From NCBI GenBank assembly GCA_014905825.1, contig JACGCN010000004.1, positions 1,240,001-1,304,000 on the forward strand: a stretch of 64,000 nt of DNA. The letters are read 5' to 3'. Source of the stretch: Lyophyllum atratum (lineage: Eukaryota > Basidiomycota > Agaricomycetes > Agaricales > Lyophyllaceae). Numbering within the stretch: position 1 is the first letter of the stretch; each line of letters starts with the position of its first letter. Shown in pieces: positions 58,196 through 64,000 of this stretch. Made by a program: the position numbers and the translations under genes. The notes beneath the pieces are model-generated. The model was not told the origin of the DNA. It worked only from the letters and a program-made list of their open reading frames with translations, and did not search any database.

Positions 58196-59432
58196 ATGCC
58201 TCAATCACAAAATGAGAAACCCTCGCGACCATTCGCTGTCCCCCAATTTACGGCAAGGGACTATCAATCCTTCTTCCTCGCTGGTGCGTCTCCTTCACCC
58301 AGCTCCGATCCCTCATATTGACCTTGTCTTTAACAGGCGCGATATGTGCAATGTGCGCCTGTATCTTGCTTGAGTACCTATTGCAGAGCCTAACATGTCT
58401 ATAGGCTAAGCCACGGCGCCATGACGCGTGAGTGTATCTTCACACCCAGCTACATAACCCGACTGACGCCACATCCAGCTATCGACGTCGTGAAGACCCG
58501 GATACAAGTCGACCCCGCATTTAAAGGACTCGGCTTCGTCTCGGGAACTCGCCAAGTGGTCGCTAAAGAGGGTGCGCGCGCTCTCCTCACAGGCTTCGGT
58601 CCCACCGCCGTTGGCTACCTCGTCCAGGGTGGCGCCAAGTTCGCGGGCTACGAATTTTGGAAGAAGAAGTTTACAGAGATCGCGGGCGACCAGGAAACAG
58701 CAGTAAGGCACCGCACGGCGATCTATCTTGGCGCCGCCAGTGTTGCTGAGTATGTCCTCCAAGAATTATTAGGACATGATTTGATCTTGATGTCGACAGG
58801 TTTTTCGCTGATATATTATTGACGCCACTGGAGGCGACACGCATCCGCCTCGTCTCCCAACGCGGGTACGCCACGGGGCTGGTCAGCGGGTTCACGCGTA
58901 TGGCCCGTGAGGGTGGCCTCCGTGAACTCTACGCCGGCTTCGTCCCCATCCTCTGCAAGTAAGCCTCCACCCCATTTCCCCGCACAGCCTTCACACAGTG
59001 CCTAACCCTCTGCACCTCCACAGACAAATCCCCTACGCGGTCGGCCAATTCACGACCAACGAACTCTGCCACGAGCTCGTGTATCGCAACATGTCCGAAG
59101 AGACGAAGCGCAACCTATCCGGCCCCGCCAACTTCGCCATCGCCCTTGGGAGCGGCATCACCGCCGGCTTCGCCGCCGCCATCCTCAGTCAGCCGGCGGA
59201 CACCCTCCTATCACAGATTAACAAGGGCCATGGACCTCAAGGTTCCATGGTGTACCGTCTCACGGCCCTCGCGCGCGAGGCGGGGTTCCGGGGCCTGTTT
59301 GCGGGTCTCGGGCCAAGGATGATTATGACGGCCGGCTTGGTGGCATCGCAGTTCTTGATGTATGACGGAATCAAGCACGCATTGGGTGCGCCGCCAGGGC
59401 TAGAGATCCACAAGGACGTGGACAAGTCGTAA
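58196..59432 (+). CDS. MIR1: Mitochondrial phosphate carrier
   Basis: Six exons (58196-58283, 58337-58352, 58405-58427, 58479-58749, 58800-58958, 59024-59432) give 321 residues, normal for an SLC25-type carrier. It imports phosphate with protons across the inner mitochondrial membrane for ATP synthesis. Three repeats are visible: [17 protein letters not shown] with [14 protein letters not shown], then [15 protein letters not shown] with [13 protein letters not shown], and [14 protein letters not shown] with [17 protein letters not shown]. The PADT repeat-3 signature and the repeat-1 GPTAVGY are those of phosphate carriers. Micro-exons of 16 and 23 nt encode the start of the first helix and the repeat-1 Px(D/E) motif. 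Confidence 0.92.
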
Positions 59433-60024
59433 GGGAGCGGCAGGAGGGAAGCGAGATGACATGAATGTAAGAATTTCTTGACGCACGAAGTGGACCCAAG
59501 TAGACAGCAGCTGTAGCAGGTATATGTACCACCCATTAGAGTAGATGGTTAGAATAATAGTAATAATGTCTTCAACATCGCGGAGCTATGAGATAACCAA
59601 TATCATATCAGCCAGATCGCAGTCATCATCCCAATAGTCACTAGTCATCATCGATTCCAAGGCTCTACTCGGATGCACCACCGACCACACAAAATAGAAA
59701 AGATTGTTGGAATTCGGCGAAATGGGTTTCATCGGGGCGCGGGAGTTGCATCGCGCTGAGATGAGAGGGATTGCGTGGAAGAGTATGAACAATTATCATG
59801 TCTAGCTTTCACGAGCGACTTGACCTCCTTCTCATGGTGTCGAATGGGGTAGATAGAATGAATCTATTGACGGTAACTGTCATTAACGATAACAACGAGC
59901 AAAAACGCAGAGCCGTGTTCATGAATTCGGAGCACGAATAGTTCTCCTACGCTCGGCCAGTTGAGGTCTGACCAGCAATCGGCAGGACGACGCCACTCTT
60001 AATAGAATGCCGGAGCTCCCTAGT
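59433..60024. other. Convergent spacer, phosphate carrier / MSH5
   Basis: 592 bp with no supported gene; 3' UTRs of both neighbours. Confidence 0.55.
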
Positions 60025-63000
60025 TCATACTGAAGGATCTGCATCTGCATCTGCACCATCACCATCATCGACCGAAATACGACCGACGCAACGCGCTAGC
60101 ATCGTCGGCGCGTCCGCCTCTTGCTCGACGGCGCTGAGGTCCCAAGCGAGGAAGCGCCGGCACACCACTTCAGCATCCTCGAGGTCGACACGTTCCTTCT
60201 CCGTCATCGCTTCGTCCAGGAGCCGCCCCAGTTCGTGCGCCGAGAGGAGGTGACTGATAGACAAGACAGAGAAGAGCACAAGTGAAGACGGCCAGGGATG
60301 ACAGACAGGGAAGGCCGAAACGTCAGATATTGACAGAGAGCAGGTAGAGGTAGAAATTTGCAATCAGAGGGAAAGGGACGGCGTAATTCCGCGAGACTGA
60401 CCTGACATACTGGGCACGCTGCATCAGCCTTGCAGGGACACCAAAAATCTCGGCGCATTTCGCAGCATGAGAGTCAAGGGACAGGCCCTCAGCTACCCTA
60501 AACGGGGGGTGACGGCCACGACAGATAAGTAGGTAAAGACAGTAAGCCGAATGGTGTCTATACATACCTGTACAGATATGTGATCTTCTCTCCCACCCCG
60601 ACGCGCCGAACGGCATGGTGCTCCTCCGTCGTATCCGTTTCCATATTTATGTCGTTATCCGCGCTGCTAGAATCCAGGTCGTGCCCTTGCAGCAGCGACC
60701 CATCGCTTGCTGTGAACATGACTTGCATGTGACAGAAGGCAATTGGGGAGTGATGTGGGTCGAGCAAGTCCGTGCGGAAGACGTCGTGGAAATGTGTTGC
60801 GGCGAGGACCTTGGGGCAGTCGGCTCCCCGTGCGAGGAGGTGCTTGAGGACTCCGCAGAAGAGACCAGCGCCGTCTGTGCAAAACGACCTTAGCCCTGAA
60901 AATGCGAGATGGGACGCAAAGTACGAGCCTGTGGAGAGCGTGCCTTTTCCGAACTCATCTAAGAGGACTAGGGAGCGGGCAGTGCAATTGCGCAACGCTA
61001 GAGAAACTTGATTCAGGTCGATCATAAATGCGGATTGCACCTGACAAGAAGATCAGGATAAATTAAGTCACAGCGGAGTGTAATTCGGATACCCTGGAAA
61101 CTGACTCTCGCGTCGAAATGCGCGTGAATACTACAAGCAATGTTAAGCTGGGGTGTGGCAAGTGAGAAAGAATAGAATACTTTTGTCGACTATGCCAAGG
61201 GTGGCCGACTCGGCTGGAACAAAGCTATGTGGTTATAAGCATACGGCATACGCAAGGCCACGCATATGACGGAATCGTACCATCCTATCTAAACAATACG
61301 GAGACAGTTAACAATACACATGCTCGCGCAGAGTGAGGGAACCTCCCTGCGCCATATACTGGATCATTGCAATCTAAATATGTGACGTAAATCGCCTCCC
61401 TTGCACCAAGAGAAAGAGTCTAACCTGCTTCAAATACACGCTCTGCATTGGGGCACGTATCCCCGTCAGGGACGCGTATCACGTAGCATGGAATGCAAAC
61501 ACACCTTGCCACATGCGTTAGCTCCTGTGCAGAGCAGCACACCGTTCCATTCCCCTTCTGTACTGTCGTCCGAGTAGGGACCTCGAAACGCGGCACCCAC
61601 CCCTGCGCCCCCAGCGAGCCGTGCATCATTTGGCACGAATGTGTCAAGAATCTGCTCTTGTAACGGATGTCTAGGGTAAGACGCAAACGTAAATGAGTTG
61701 GCACTGACATATGGAAAGTGGCATTATTACCTTCCTTGATTAATGTCGATGACGTTGTCTTCCACCATATGTGGGCGGTGGTAGTCGTACATCCGCGAGG
61801 CCTCCGCAAAAGAGAGAAGGCAGTCCAGCTCGGCGCAGACATGGCATGCTTGGCCAATGGCCGTATCGTACACGAGTATCTCGTCAAGCAGGGCTTGGAC
61901 AATTTCAATCTCACGGTCGACAATGGATGAATGAAGATCGCCGATATGGATATCCATGTCTTGTTTGAGGCGACTCTTTATAACAACTGAAGGTAGCACA
62001 GGGAGATCTTATGGCTCACCGTGCATTTCTTGAGATTTGAAGTAAACATGTGCGCTGAAACTAATCAGCACTAGAAATTGTTAAGCATAGGAATGAATAC
62101 TTCGAGGAAAACTGATGAGTCATGACCGTTAGCTACCAATCTGCGATTAAGCGGTCGTGTACCTTACCTGAAAGCTCCACCCTTCGATGACTTGGATTCC
62201 TTTCTCTGTTTGCCACTCTTCCAACATCGGAACACAAATGAGGAAGCCTACAACATAGCCAGTCATTTGATTAAGCAGAATCTATATGTCGGTCATAAGC
62301 ACTAACCAAGCTGTGGAAAATAGACAACATTGAGTGATGCAGCGTAGTCACGAGGGACGTTCTCGCAGATTTGCTCTGCAACTTTGGACTAGGGAAGGAC
62401 GATCATAGTTTAGAAGCCAGTGCGACATATAAACTCACAAGAACGGAGTCGATGCCGTGGTATACATGTTTTCTGTTGTCGAGCTCTTCATCGATGTGTG
62501 AGCGAACACACACCCTTGCCGCGTTCGCAGATTCCTCCCAATCTATCTGAAAACGGAAAAATTCCAGCAAGTTATGATAAGAAAAGAGTTAGGACCGTAC
62601 TGTTTCATTGATTTTGCGTCCGATCTCTTTAAAATTCGCTATATCCAATACGGAGAGGAGCTTCCAACGCCTGGTGTAAGAAATTGCAACGTTGACCAAA
62701 ACGACCGACCTTTTCAACTACGTCGACATTAGCTGCTTTATGCAGTTCAATCGATGTGTCTCGAAGCATTGCTGAATGAAAAGTAAACTAGAGATGCAAA
62801 TTTCAGCACGGTTCTAGGGCTGGCAAAGAAGAGGCAACCTTGACTAAGCCTTGCCAGTCCGACACTTTTGCTCTCCCCGTTCTCATGATGCCTAAAATCC
62901 GAGGTACGTTCTTTATCCCCTTGAGATGGCCATGCATCACATTGGCGACCATGATGTTCTCAGAGCGGAGAAAACATTCAACAGCGTCATGACGCTGATT

Positions 63001-64000
63001 TATAACAGTGAGAGAGAGAGAAGGTCGTAATAGCCAGGTGCGGAGGAGCGATCGCCCTAAGCTAGTTTGCGTAGTATTCAAGGTGCCTACAAGCTAGGAT
63101 TCACCACAGCAGAAATACATATCGTATTAGCGACGTACCGAAAAGCGACAGACCTTCCTTTGTTTTGTCGGAATGAATGGACGTATGGCTTTCATTCTCG
63201 AAAATTTGAAGCGAACTAGACGGTGCTTAGTGAAATAGCCATCATAACAGAATAGCCACAAACAATAGGGCATCTGAATTTATCTGCAATACTTGGTCCC
63301 TGTCCGCATAATGAGCACCGCAATTTCAAGTATCGAACGAGGCTACTTGCAGGGAAAGAACCTCTATCTCACGAACGTCCAACCCCCCAATCCCATTATC
63401 ATCGAGGTCATTAATAGCGCGCTCACGGATAATGTGATCGAGCAATGCTCCAATTGACGCCATCTGAAGGGGTACGCAAGACAATAAGTAATAGATTGGA
63501 GGGACAAAACGACTCTTCCTTACGCAAAGCGGGGAGGATTCGATTGAAGCAAAGTTTGATAATCTGATCAATGCATTCCATCGTTTCGTCGTCGGGTCTC
63601 CACTGGCATCCCGGCGAGTCCGCATGAAATCGTAAGCGTTTCTGGAATTTGAACCGACATTAAAAGAGTTAGAATCTGAACTCAAATCCTCTTGAGGCAG
63701 ATCGGACAACAGGCGAAGGGAGAGCAAGCGATCGCGTCCTTTAGACGGCGTGAAATCCTTGTGGGGTCGTATCTGAAAGACGCCACTGGTCATCTCCACT
63801 GTTGAACACGTCAATATATGCGTGTCCACCCTGCGTTGAAACTGACTGTGATCTCGTAGTGTGTCCATAAACTCATCGTCAGCCTTCGAGCTCGTCAACA
63901 CAATATCAGGATTAGACTGTTCCAAGACTGCAGACAAATTCAGTGTGAGTCCAGGTCTGACGGAAACTAAAACTCAACGCATAGTGGTGAGATCGAAGTG
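60025..64000 (-). CDS. MSH5: Meiotic MutS homologue MSH5 (5' end outside window)
   Basis: MSH5 pairs with MSH4 to stabilise Holliday junctions and promote meiotic crossovers. About 24 exons, the first cut by the window edge (64000-63979): 63927-63524, 63463-63351, 63299-63264, 63215-63139, 63086-62839, 62787-62710, 62660-62601, 62546-62439, 62388-62307, 62247-62168, 62111-62101, 62054-62020, 61959-61731, 61670-61505, 61442-61425, 61373 to about 61343, a micro-exon near 61281-61288, 61224-61181, 61130-61093, 61040-60929, 60874-60568, 60497-60402, 60253-60025. Landmarks: PDIVLTSSKADDEFMD, LGRSLLRTWLLRPSLS, HIGDLHSSIVDREIEIVQAL, Walker A TGANACGK-SVYLKQ split by an intron, FVPAESATLGIVDKIFTRIS, RSLVLLDEFGKGT, CPKVLAATHFHDVF. 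Exon lengths keep frame except around the 61281 micro-exon, where 4-nt (canonical) and 8-nt (family-like) versions compete. Confidence 0.9.

Noticed and set aside
61425..61470. MSH5 seemed to have a ruined Walker A (GIRAPMQS before VYLKQ).
   Set aside because: That reading used intron sequence. Splicing 61670-61505 to 61442-61425 gives an intact GANACGK-SVYLKQ.
1..64000. CRISPR arrays, bacterial operons, rRNA or prophage-like modules.
   Set aside because: None seen; regular spacer-repeat structure is absent and the genes are eukaryotic with spliceosomal introns.

Overview
This window looks like chromosomal DNA of an Agaricomycete-type basidiomycete fungus. The evidence is dense genes on both strands, 46-66 nt GT-AG introns that interrupt almost every gene (often in conserved motifs), and families typical of mushrooms: a DUF6534 membrane protein, a wax-synthase-like MBOAT_2 protein, a NACHT NTPase with an H-x-N-x-like N-terminus, and a Ty3/Gypsy element with a chromodomain. 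All gene models were built by hand. I chose splice sites so that the reading frame and family motifs continue, and in most genes the exon lengths sum to a whole number of codons.

Layout. 1-6.5 kb: a YPD1 phosphorelay protein (+), a poorly readable stretch, and a 14-exon DUF6534 protein (-). 6.5-14.1 kb: a compact housekeeping block of NCA2 (+), VPS37 (-)/RRP40 (+) and EAF6 (-)/RPT5 (+); the last two pairs are divergent and share promoters of 70 and 104 bp. 14.5-17.7 kb: a young Ty3/Gypsy insertion with identical 346-bp LTRs and a 5-bp target duplication, lacking its gag/protease/RT half. 17.8-23.0 kb: wax-synthase-like acyltransferase (-), NiCoT nickel/cobalt transporter (+, 13 exons) and short-chain dehydrogenase 1 (-). 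23.9-31 kb: MADS-box factor (-) and a large zf-C3H1 zinc-finger protein (-). 31.7-32.3 kb: a MITE-like element with about 88-bp inverted repeats. 32.5-34 kb: short-chain dehydrogenase 2 (+), a paralogue of dehydrogenase 1. 34.5-41.2 kb: an 1180-residue SAM methyltransferase (-) with N-terminal TPWE repeats, then an AAGAB/p34-like protein (-). 42-49.4 kb: an unknown protein (+), CDC37 (-), a TPR/F-box/LRR protein (+), DPH4 (+) and a CTD-kinase-type cyclin (-). 50-58 kb is the most accessory-like part: a NACHT NTPase (+), unclear coding debris, and two paralogous 200-residue proteins (-) on either side of a degenerate tandem-repeat array. 58-64 kb: mitochondrial phosphate carrier (+) and MSH5 (-, running off the right edge).

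Most genes are independent housekeeping functions: proteasome, exosome, ESCRT-I, NuA4, Hsp90 co-chaperone, diphthamide synthesis, phosphorelay, phosphate import and meiotic crossover. I found no operon-like or defence-island-like system. The most notable signals are the recent but internally deleted retroelement, the MITE in a divergent promoter, two local paralogue pairs with conserved intron maps, several probable GC-AG introns, unusually many micro-exons inside catalytic motifs, a Phe in place of Tyr in the RPT5 C-terminal motif, and the TPWE-repeat methyltransferase.
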